DNA from: Roseomonas acroporae
GTDB taxonomy: Bacteria; Pseudomonadota; Alphaproteobacteria; Acetobacterales; Acetobacteraceae
Length of the DNA stretch: 64,000 bases
Direction of reading: 5' to 3'
Assembly: GCF_023223525.1 (NCBI RefSeq)
Contig: NZ_JALPRX010000029.1
Location: 62,001 to 126,000, forward strand
Shown here piece after piece: positions 1-8,303 of this stretch. The notes beneath the pieces were generated by a model that saw only the letters and a list, made by a program, of their open reading frames with translations, ran no database searches and had not been told where the DNA came from. The translations under genes and the position numbers were made by a program. The first letter of the stretch is position 1. Every line of letters begins with the position of its first letter.

Positions 1-623
1 TGGGTGTGGCGCGTGTCGATGCGCGGCGCGGCGAAGACCTCGATCCCGTCCTCGGTGGCGAGCAGGTCGGTGACGGTGTCGCCCGGCAGGTGACCGCCCT
101 TCAGCAGCACCGCCGGCACGCCGAGGGTCAGCAGCATCCCGGCCGCGTGGCGCATGGCGTCGAGGTCGGGGATAGCGAAGCCGGACAGCACCTCGGCCTC
201 CGGCAGGTTGGGCGTCAGCAGCGTGGCCAGCGGCAGCAGTCGGCGCTTCAGCGTCTCCACCGCGTCGGTGTCGAGCAGGCGGGAGCCGCCCTTGGCCACC
301 ATCACCGGGTCGGCCACCAGCGGCACGCCGGGCGCGCGCGCCGCCAGCACCGCGCACACCGCCTCGATGGTCGGCGTGTCGTGCAGCATGCCGGTCTTGA
401 CCGCGTCCGCGCCGAGGTCGTCGAGCACCAGCTCCATCTGCTGGCGGATGAAGGGCGGCGGCACCGGCAGCACGCCGTGCACGCCGCGCGTGTCCTGCGC
501 CGTCAGCGCGGTGATCGCGGTCATGGCGAAGGCGCCGAGCGCCGTCACCGTCTTGATGTCGGCCTGGATGCCGGCGCCGCCGCCGGAATCCGAGCCGGCG
601 ACGACGAGGACGCGGCCCTTCAA
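1..623 (-). CDS. thiD: Hydroxymethylpyrimidine/phosphomethylpyrimidine kinase, partial (3' end outside window)
   Basis: Phosphorylates HMP and HMP-P in the pyrimidine branch of thiamine synthesis, in the cytoplasm. The minus-strand frame reads AGSDSGGGAGIQADIK at the N-terminus (ribokinase-fold substrate and phosphate loop), then TAQDTRGV, DPVMVAKGG and TPNLPEAEVL, all in ThiD order. About 207 codons are visible of a usual 260-270, so the C-terminal quarter lies beyond base 1. The start is a TTG at 621-623, chosen because GGAGG sits 8 nt upstream and the upstream ATGs are out of frame. It lies 82 nt after glmM on the same strand and may be co-transcribed with it. Confidence 0.9.
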   Translation of the reverse strand, partial: MKGRVLVVAGSDSGGGAGIQADIKTVTALGAFAMTAITALTAQDTRGVHGVLPVPPPFIRQQMELVLDDLGADAVKTGMLHDTPTIEAVCAVLAARAPGVPLVADPVMVAKGGSRLLDTDAVETLKRRLLPLATLLTPNLPEAEVLSGFAIPDLDAMRHAAGMLLTLGVPAVLLKGGHLPGDTVTDLLATEDGIEVFAAPRIDTRHT

Positions 624-705
624 GCGTCCGTCCTCCGGCCTGCCCTTCGGCCCGTCATCCGCCCGCGCATCCCACGCCCGCTCGCCCCTCGCGTCATGTC
701 CCGCC

Positions 706-2073
<1,368 letters not shown>

Positions 2074-2391
2074 GCGTTGCCGGTAGCGGGTCCGGGGGGC
2101 GGGGGGCAAGCGGCGAGCTTTATCCCGACCGGCGGCCATCGGTCCATCCGGTGGCGGCCGGCCGGTCGGGATCGCCCGGGGGCGGCCCGGGTGAGGGCGG
2201 CCGCGCCCGGCTCGCGGCTTGCGGGCCGACGTGCTATGGCCGCCCCGCCACGGCTGGCCCCGCTACGGCCGGCCCCGCCGCCCCGGTGCCCCTCGGCCGG
2301 CGAGGAATGCGACACGAACGGCGTGGAGGGCCCGGGGCCGGCGGCATGCGGCCGCAACCGCTCCACGCCGGCGAGCGACACGGATCCGAGC
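2074..2391. other. Intergenic region between divergent glmM and the secreted protein gene
   Basis: About 318 nt of GC-rich DNA with short runs of the word GGCCCCGC near 2250-2290. No clear promoter, RNA gene or terminator was recognised. Promoters for both divergent genes must lie here. Confidence 0.4.
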
Positions 2392-3024
2392 ATGTCCTTT
2401 TTCCGGAGCGCACGACCCGTCCGCGCCGTCCTTCTCGCCCTGTCCCTCCTGCTGCCGGCGGTGGCCGACGCGGCCTCGACGGTGCCGGCGCCCGGATCGG
2501 CGGGCAGGTCGGGATCGGGCCAGGGGCAGGACCAGGGGCAGGGGCAGGGGCAGGGGCAGGGGCAGGGTCAAGGCCGGCCCCGGGGAGAGCAACCGGGGAC
2601 GCCGCCGCCGGCGCAGGCCGGGGTGAAGCCACCTGCCCTGACGTCCGAGCCGGCGGCGCCGCCCGTGGCGCAGCCCGGCGTCAAGCCGCCGGCGCTGCCA
2701 CCCGCGCCGCCCGCCGGGCAGGCGCGGCGCCCGCAGGACGCGCCCCCCCGTTGCGACAGCCGCATCAGCATCCGCAACGAGACCCGGACCACGATCTATG
2801 AGATCTACATGCGCCCGGCCGGCCGCGGCACCGGCTGGGGCGAGGACCTGCTGGGCCAGCGCGTGCTGGCGCCGGGCGAGGCGCTGCCGCTGGAGCCCGC
2901 CCCGGGCAGCTACGACGTGCTGATGATCCCCGTGGACGGGTCGCCGGCCGTGGCCTGGCGCGAGGATGTCTGCGCGATCAATTCCATCACCATGCTGGCC
3001 GACGGCACGCTGCGGGTGGATTGA
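2392..3024 (+). CDS. Secreted protein with Gly-Gln hexamer repeat and conserved C-terminal domain, function unknown
   Basis: A 210-residue product with a signal peptide of about 27 residues (hydrophobic ALLLALSLLLPA stretch, likely cleavage after ADA). It continues with a low-complexity GQ repeat, then a Pro/Ala linker holding two copies of a GVKPPAL motif. The C-terminal part (about residues 120-210) is a compact beta-rich domain with two Cys (CDSRISIRNE... and EDVCAINS) that could form a disulfide; its sequence resembles small domains annotated only as hypothetical in Rhodospirillales. No enzymatic motif is visible. It is probably periplasmic or extracellular. The repeat region is encoded by a GGGGCA hexanucleotide tract, so slippage would change length without breaking frame. 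Confidence 0.7.
   Translation: MSFFRSARPVRAVLLALSLLLPAVADAASTVPAPGSAGRSGSGQGQDQGQGQGQGQGQGQGRPRGEQPGTPPPAQAGVKPPALTSEPAAPPVAQPGVKPPALPPAPPAGQARRPQDAPPRCDSRISIRNETRTTIYEIYMRPAGRGTGWGEDLLGQRVLAPGEALPLEPAPGSYDVLMIPVDGSPAVAWREDVCAINSITMLADGTLRVD
2520..2573 (+). repeat. GGGGCA hexanucleotide tandem repeat inside the secreted protein gene
   Basis: About seven to nine near-perfect copies of a six-base unit coding for alternating Gly and Gln, with one GAC (Asp) and one GGT/CAA variant. The unit is a multiple of three, so copy-number changes keep the frame. Confidence 0.85.
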
Positions 3025-3393
3025 ACGGCCCGGGCCGGCGCCGCTCGGCCCCCGGTCCGGATCCGGCGGCGACGCGGTGGGGCCTGGTTGCCGCCGGCGC
3101 GGCAGGGACGGGCCAGCGATGCATGGCGACGACCGGCACGCACCCCTCCAGGGTCGGCCCCGGCTTCGGCGACGTGTCCATCCGCCTCGCCTCGTTCCCG
3201 CCCCACCTGTCCCGCCCCCGCCTGCCCAGCAGCGTGACGCCCGGCCGCTTGCCCGGCGTGGCGGGCCTCCCATCTTCATCGCCATTGTGAAGCGATTCAG
3301 CGCGGCCGACCCAGGCTGACGGCACCTTGTGCCCATCAGCCGGCGCCCCTCCGGCCCATCCGACCCCCCCCAGGGTGCTTCAGGAGAGCTGAC
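3025..3393. other. Intergenic region, no gene recognised
   Basis: About 369 nt between two plus-strand secreted-protein genes. Open frames here lack start context and similarity. It should contain the promoter of the M35 peptidase gene; AGGAGAGC 4-5 nt before the ATG at 3394 is that gene's ribosome binding site. Confidence 0.4.
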
Positions 3394-4092
3394 ATGGCCG
3401 CTACCCGCTTCCTCCCGATCGCCCTGGCCCTGGCCGGCGCCGTGACTGCCGGCACCGCGGGCGTGGCCCTCGCCGGCACCAAGCCGGAGGCGCTGCTGCC
3501 GGGCGTCACCGCGCCGGGCGGCAAGCCCGAGGCGCTGCCGCCGGAGGCCGGTGCCCCCCGCGTCGCGCAGGGTGGCGTCTGCACCCCGGCCGAGCAAGCG
3601 GTGCTGGACGAGGCCTTCGCCGAGGCGCGCACCCGGATGCGGCAGGCCATCCGGTTCGTCGCCGAGCGGCCGCAGGACCCGCACGTGGTGCGCTACTTCG
3701 GCACCGCCTCCGTCAAGCAGGTGCGCTGGACGCTGGAGCGCATCGCGCTCCGCCTCGACCAGCCCGGCACCTTCGGCACGAGCTGCAACGACCCGCGCGG
3801 CTGCAACCGCGACATCTTCGCCTATTCCGAGCGCGGCCGGCCGCATCTCGGCTTCTGCGCCCGCTTCTTCCGCTCGCCCGAGGAGGGGCAGGATGCGCGC
3901 TTCGGCGTCGTGATCCACGAGATGAGCCACCTCGCCGCCGGCACCGACGACCACGCCTACCAGCCCGCCAACGTGCGCCGCCTGGCGCAGGAGAACCCGC
4001 AGCTCGCCGTGCTGAACGCCGACAGCTACGAGTACTTCGTGGAGACGCTGCCGCAGGCGATGGTGCGCAACGGCGCCAAGCTCGCCCGCTGA
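3394..4092 (+). CDS. Secreted M35-type (aspzincin) metallopeptidase
   Basis: Predicted zinc endopeptidase of the deuterolysin/peptidyl-Lys metallopeptidase group. The 232-residue protein starts with a signal peptide of about 28 residues ending near ALAG. The zinc site HEMSH is at residues 175-179, followed by GTDDHAY at 183-189, which supplies the third (Asp) ligand typical of aspzincins. Two or three Cys pairs (CTPAEQ, CNDPRGC, GFCARF) suggest an oxidised extracytoplasmic fold. A Pro-rich linker with a repeated KPEAL motif lies between signal peptide and catalytic domain. The start is supported by AGGAGAG just upstream. Substrate and whether it is secreted beyond the outer membrane cannot be told. 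Confidence 0.85.
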   Translation: MAATRFLPIALALAGAVTAGTAGVALAGTKPEALLPGVTAPGGKPEALPPEAGAPRVAQGGVCTPAEQAVLDEAFAEARTRMRQAIRFVAERPQDPHVVRYFGTASVKQVRWTLERIALRLDQPGTFGTSCNDPRGCNRDIFAYSERGRPHLGFCARFFRSPEEGQDARFGVVIHEMSHLAAGTDDHAYQPANVRRLAQENPQLAVLNADSYEYFVETLPQAMVRNGAKLAR

Positions 4093-4157
4093 GGCGGGAT
4101 GGGCGCCGGCCGCCTCGCCCGTCCTCCCGGCACGGCACCGGCGGCGATGCCGACCTG

Positions 4158-4192
4158 GAGCGGCCCGCCCGCGGCGATCGGGCGGGCCGCTC
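4158..4192. terminator. Strong inverted repeat after the M35 peptidase gene
   Basis: A perfect 14-bp stem (GAGCGGCCCGCCCG paired with its complement) around a 7-nt loop, 66 nt after the stop codon. There is no T-run, so it is either an unconventional terminator or an mRNA-stabilising hairpin. Confidence 0.4.
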
Positions 4193-4285
4193 CCGGCCTT
4201 CCGCCCGGCGTATCGGCCGAAGCCCCGCCCGCCGGGGCCGGCCCCGGCGGGCGCCATGGAATTCCCGCCGGCCTCCCGAGCGCCG

Positions 4286-4660
4286 ATGTCCCGCCGCCAT
4301 GAACGACGCGCCGCCCGGCAGCGCCGCGATGCGCCGGACACCGCGCCGGCCGATCCCACCGCGCCGCCTTCCCCGGCCTCCGCCTGCGCCCTCTGCCTGC
4401 GCCCGATCCCGGCCGGGGCGCGGGCCAGCCGCCACCACCTGACGCCAAGGCTGAAGGGCGGGACGCATCGCGGCACGGTGCTGCTGCACCAGATCTGCCA
4501 CAGCGCCATCCACGCCCGCTTCGGCGAGGCCGAGCTGGCGCGCCGCCTCGCCGACGTGCCGGCGCTGCGGGCGGAGCCGGCGCTGGCGGAATTCCTCCGC
4601 TGGGTCGCCCGCCGGCCGCCCGGCTTCCACGCGCCGACGCGGCGGGCGAGGCGGCGGTAG
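4286..4660 (+). CDS. Small HNH endonuclease-like protein
   Basis: A 124-residue protein with the core of an HNH nuclease: a CxxC pair (CALC), then HHLTPRLKGG, then a second metal-side motif LLHQICHSAIHARF with Cys and two His. This spacing matches a short HNH family common in alphaproteobacteria that acts alone rather than in restriction systems. The Arg-rich N- and C-termini would favour nucleic-acid binding. The ATG at 4286 is chosen over one ten codons upstream because the family begins with a short basic segment. The role in the cell is unknown. Confidence 0.75.
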   Translation: MSRRHERRAARQRRDAPDTAPADPTAPPSPASACALCLRPIPAGARASRHHLTPRLKGGTHRGTVLLHQICHSAIHARFGEAELARRLADVPALRAEPALAEFLRWVARRPPGFHAPTRRARRR

Positions 4661-4684
4661 GCCGGCAGCCCCGGCGCCGCGCCT

Positions 4685-5638
4685 TCACCCCGGCGGCGCG
4701 AGGGCGAAGCGCAGCGCCCGGCTCAGCACCGTCGGCACCACGGAGGCGTGGTTCTCGCCTTCGGCCAGCACGAAGGCCGCCCGCAGGCCCGGGACGGTGG
4801 CCAGCCGCCCCGCCAGGGCGCGGGCATTGTCGACCATGGCGCGGCGGTCGCGCCGCGCCGCGCGCGTGTCGGCGCCCGGCTGGTCCTGGCCGGCTTCCGG
4901 CGGCGCCTGCTCCGCCCCGCCCACGGCGATGAACACGCCCCGCGGCGGGGCGAGCCCGGCGAGGCGCGCGGGCAGCTCCCCCTCGCCGGCCAGCACGGCG
5001 AGGTCGCCGAACCAGATGGAGGGGCTGACGGCCAGGAAGTCGCGGAAGGCGGCGGGGCGGGTGAACAGGGCGTGCAGCGCGCACAGCCCGCCGTAGGAAT
5101 GCCCGAACAGCGCCTGCCGCGCCGGATCCGCCGGGAAGTCGCGGTTGATGGCGGGCTTCAGCGTCCCCTCGACGAAGTCGAGGAAGGCGTCGGCGCCGCC
5201 GGTGCGCGACCCGTCCGGCGAGGCGGCCGCGCCGCCGGCCGCCGCTCCGCGGGGCAGGGCGGGCGTGTAGTCGAGGGCGCGACGGCGCAGGTCCAGCAGC
5301 CCGTCCGTCGGATAGCCGATGCCCACCACCAGCGCCGGCGCGACGCCGGTGACGTCGCTGTGCTGGCCCTGCGAGAGCACGGCGTCGTAGGCGGTGGCGA
5401 AGAACGCGTTGCCGTCCAGCAGGTACAGCACCGGCCAGCCGGTGGCGGGCGGCTCGCCCGTCGGCCGGCCGATCAGGATGCGGTACTCGCCGCTCGGGCC
5501 CCTCAGGGTGCGCTGTTCCGTGCGCGGCACCGGCACGGCCGGCTGCGCCCGGGCGGCGGACAGCATTCCGGCGCCGGGCAGCGCCACGACGAGCGGCAGG
5601 GCGCCGAGCCAGGCGCGTCGGGTCGCGTGCAGGGGCAT
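4685..5638 (-). CDS. Secreted siderophore-type esterase (IroE/Fes-like alpha/beta hydrolase)
   Basis: A 317-residue alpha/beta hydrolase of the esterase-D-like superfamily that includes trilactone siderophore esterases. It begins with a twin-Arg-like signal (RRAWLGALPLVVALPGAG, cleavage near ARA), so it is exported. Visible motifs are LYLLDGNAFF (oxyanion-side strand), the nucleophile elbow GHSYGG and a C-terminal GENHASV carrying the catalytic His. It lies 31 nt downstream of the TonB-dependent receptor gene on the same strand. This fits periplasmic hydrolysis of an imported ferric siderophore to release iron. The substrate is inferred from context only. Confidence 0.85.
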   Translation of the reverse strand: MPLHATRRAWLGALPLVVALPGAGMLSAARAQPAVPVPRTEQRTLRGPSGEYRILIGRPTGEPPATGWPVLYLLDGNAFFATAYDAVLSQGQHSDVTGVAPALVVGIGYPTDGLLDLRRRALDYTPALPRGAAAGGAAASPDGSRTGGADAFLDFVEGTLKPAINRDFPADPARQALFGHSYGGLCALHALFTRPAAFRDFLAVSPSIWFGDLAVLAGEGELPARLAGLAPPRGVFIAVGGAEQAPPEAGQDQPGADTRAARRDRRAMVDNARALAGRLATVPGLRAAFVLAEGENHASVVPTVLSRALRFALAPPG

Positions 5639-5669
5639 GGGGTGGCGTCCTCGGCGGTGGGTGGTCGCG

Positions 5670-7904
5670 TCACCACCTATAGCGCAGCCCGCCGATCACG
5701 GTGCGGCGCGTGCCCCAGTAGCAGGAGGTCGTGGCGCCGCAGGCGGCGAGGTACTCGCGGTCGAACAGGTTGCTGACGTTGAGCGTGAGCGCCGCGCCGG
5801 CCGCCCGCGGGCTGATGCCGCCGAGGTCGTAGGAGACGGCGAGGTCGGCCAGCGTCACCGACTTCACCTTGAAGGTGTTGGCGGCGTCGCCGTAGGTCGA
5901 GCCGATGAAGCGCACGCCGCCGCCGAGGGAGAGGCCGTTCAGCGGCGTCCCCTCGCGGAAATTGTAGTTGGCCCAGCCGGAGACGATGTGGCTGGGCACG
6001 CCCGCCGGGCGGTTGTCGATCGCGACCGAGGTGGAGCGCGTCACCGCCGCGTCGAGATAGGTGTAGGCGGCGATCAGGTCGAGGTTGCGGTTCAGGCTGG
6101 CGCGCCCTTCCACCTCGACGCCGCGCGAGCGCACCTCGCCGGTCTGGATGCTGTAGCTGGTGTTGCTCGGGTCCGTGGTCAGCACGTTCTGCTGGCGGAT
6201 GGTGAAGGCCGAGACGGTGAGCAGCGCGTTCACCCCGGTCGGCTGGTACTTCACGCCCACCTCGTACTGCTCGCCCGTGGTCGGCTGGAAGGCGGCGCCG
6301 CCGCGCGCGGGGGCGTAGGTGCCGCTCACCGGCTCGAAGGAGGTCGCCCAGCTGAAGTAGGGCGCGATGCCGCTGTCGAACAGGTAGAGCAGGCCGACGC
6401 GGCCGCTGGTGTGGCCCGGGTTCTGGCTGCCGCTGGCGCCGGCCAGGCGCTGCGTCGTGTCCTGGTCCAGCCAGTCGTGCCGCACGCCGAGCGTCATGCG
6501 CAGCCCGCCCCACTGGATCTGGTCCTGCGCGTAGAGGCCGATCTGGCTGAGGGACTGGTCGGTCCGCTGCGTGTAGGCGGGGCGGTTGATGGTCACGTAG
6601 TAGAGCGGGTTGGACAGGCTCAGCGTCGGCGCCGTCCCCTGGCCGAGCGCGTAGTAGCTGGTGGTGCGCTGCCAGTCGAGGCCGGCCAGCACGGTGTGCT
6701 GCAACGGTCCCGTGGCGAAGCGGAGCTGCGCCTGGTTGTCGAGCGCGATGCCGTCGAAATTCTCGTTGGCGGCCGTGGCGCGCCGGGTCAGCACGCCGGC
6801 ATTGCTCACGGCGGTGACGGCGATCGCCTGGAAGTCGGTGTCCATGTGGCTGTAGCGGAAGTTCTGCCGCAGCGTCAGCGCGTCGTTCACCCGGTGCTCG
6901 ACCTGGTAGCCGGCGGTGTAGAGCGTGCGGCGGAAGTGCTCGTAGCCCGGATCGCCGACGTTGAAGCGGGAGTCGAAGTAGCGGCGGTAGGCGGCCGGGA
7001 TGCCGCCGGGGCGGTAGCCCTGGCTGTAGAGGCCGGCTTCCGGGTCGTTCTGGTAGCTGGCCAGCAGGGTGACGGTGGTGTCGGCGGAGGGACGCCAGGT
7101 GATGGCGGGGGCGATCGCGACGCGGTCGTCGCGCACGCCGTCATAGGCGGTGCCGGCGGTGCGGCCGATGCCGGTGAGGCTGTAGGAGAGCTGCCCCTCG
7201 CGGTCGAGCGGGCCGCTGGAATTGAAGCCGGCCTGCACCCGGCCGTAGGTGCCCGCCTCCAGCCGCACCTCGTTGTAGGGCGTGGCGGTCGGGCGCCGGC
7301 TGACCATGTTGACCACGCCGCCCGGGGAGACCTGGCCGTAGATCACCGCCGCCGGGCCGCGCAGGATGTCGATGCGCTCCAGCAGGTAGGGGTCGATGGT
7401 CGGGATCGCGTAGCCCTGGCCGCGTTGCAGCCGCAGCCCGTCGAGGAAGGACGGGTAGTAGGCGGCGTTGCCGAAGCCGCCGAAGCCGCGCAGCGCGATG
7501 CTGTCGTAGCGCCCCGGGCGCAGCTCCGGCACCACGCCCGCCGCGTAGCGCAGCGCGGCGCTGACCGACTGGACGTTCTGCGCGTCCATCTGGTCGCGCG
7601 TGATCGTGGTGACCGATTGCGGCGTCTCGATCGTCGGCGTGTCGGTCTTGGTGGCGGTGGCGGTGCGGCCGGCGACGAAGCCCTGCACGCGGCCGGTGGC
7701 GGTCTCGGCCCGCTCCTGGGTGGTCACGGTGGGCAGCGCCGTGGCGTCCGGGGCCGCGGTGCCGGCCGGAGTCTCGGGCGCGGTGATGGCCGGTTGGGCG
7801 CTCGCCGTGCCGCAGGCCAGCGCGCCGAGCAGGAGGGAGGCGGGAAACAGGGCGCGCTGGTCGGCGCGGCGATGGCCTTGCGGCGGAGAGGGTCGGTGGT
7901 TCAT
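5670..7904 (-). CDS. TonB-dependent siderophore receptor
   Basis: Outer-membrane receptor for a ferric siderophore. The 744-residue protein has a signal peptide (ASLLLGALACGTASAQ), a short linker and a plug domain with the hallmark TIETPQSVTTITRDQM, then RGPAAVIYGQVSPGGVVNM, followed by a 22-strand barrel ending in an aromatic residue (GGLRYRW), as outer-membrane proteins require. It matches the FhuA/FpvA-like siderophore subgroup. The ATG at 7902-7904 is preferred: GGGA lies just before it and it starts the signal peptide. An ATG four codons upstream is possible. A Fur-box-like sequence 25 nt upstream predicts iron repression. The siderophore type is unknown. Confidence 0.95.
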   Translation of the reverse strand: MNHRPSPPQGHRRADQRALFPASLLLGALACGTASAQPAITAPETPAGTAAPDATALPTVTTQERAETATGRVQGFVAGRTATATKTDTPTIETPQSVTTITRDQMDAQNVQSVSAALRYAAGVVPELRPGRYDSIALRGFGGFGNAAYYPSFLDGLRLQRGQGYAIPTIDPYLLERIDILRGPAAVIYGQVSPGGVVNMVSRRPTATPYNEVRLEAGTYGRVQAGFNSSGPLDREGQLSYSLTGIGRTAGTAYDGVRDDRVAIAPAITWRPSADTTVTLLASYQNDPEAGLYSQGYRPGGIPAAYRRYFDSRFNVGDPGYEHFRRTLYTAGYQVEHRVNDALTLRQNFRYSHMDTDFQAIAVTAVSNAGVLTRRATAANENFDGIALDNQAQLRFATGPLQHTVLAGLDWQRTTSYYALGQGTAPTLSLSNPLYYVTINRPAYTQRTDQSLSQIGLYAQDQIQWGGLRMTLGVRHDWLDQDTTQRLAGASGSQNPGHTSGRVGLLYLFDSGIAPYFSWATSFEPVSGTYAPARGGAAFQPTTGEQYEVGVKYQPTGVNALLTVSAFTIRQQNVLTTDPSNTSYSIQTGEVRSRGVEVEGRASLNRNLDLIAAYTYLDAAVTRSTSVAIDNRPAGVPSHIVSGWANYNFREGTPLNGLSLGGGVRFIGSTYGDAANTFKVKSVTLADLAVSYDLGGISPRAAGAALTLNVSNLFDREYLAACGATTSCYWGTRRTVIGGLRYRW

Positions 7905-7928
7905 TCCCGTGACCATTCGGATCCAGTC

Positions 7929-7947
7929 GATATTGCTTCTTATTATC
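7929..7947 (-). promoter_or_regulatory. Fur-box-like operator upstream of the siderophore receptor
   Basis: Read on the minus strand, the 19-mer GATAATAAGAAGCAATATC matches the classical Fur consensus GATAATGATAATCATTATC at 15 of 19 positions. It is an AT-rich island in very GC-rich DNA, 24 nt before the receptor ATG. This predicts iron-repressed transcription of the receptor and esterase pair. Confidence 0.6.
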
Positions 7948-8303
7948 AACATGAGCCGGGGCGCCAGGGTGGGTGTGACATCTTCGCCGATGGTGTTGCT
8001 GCCGCGCCGCGGCGTCCTTGTCCCAGGGCAGGGGTGCCGGGGCAGGGGGCCGGGGCAGGGGGCCGGAGCGATCCCCGGCCTTTTCCGGTGCGACGGTCCC
8101 CGGTGCACCCTTCCTCGGAGCGACAACCCCGGTGCGACGGCCGAGGCGAGCCGGACCCCGCATCCCGGCCCCGGCGCCCCACCCCCGGCCCGTGCGCACC
8201 CGCTGGCCGCGCGGCGCATTTCCACACGGCGCGCCGGGGCCCTATGCTCTGCCCCTCCGAATCCGGGTAGGGCGGCCGCCCCACGAGGCCGCCGGATCAC
8301 TCA
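7948..8303. other. Intergenic region between the receptor operon and addA
   Basis: It contains a short direct repeat around 8035-8066 (two copies of CCGGGGCAGGGGG) and otherwise no recognised site. It must hold the addA promoter. No AddB gene or fragment is present here. Confidence 0.4.

Noticed and set aside
5394-8270. Plus-strand open frame of about 950 codons across the TonB receptor
   Set aside because: Antisense shadow; the minus-strand product has full receptor motifs.
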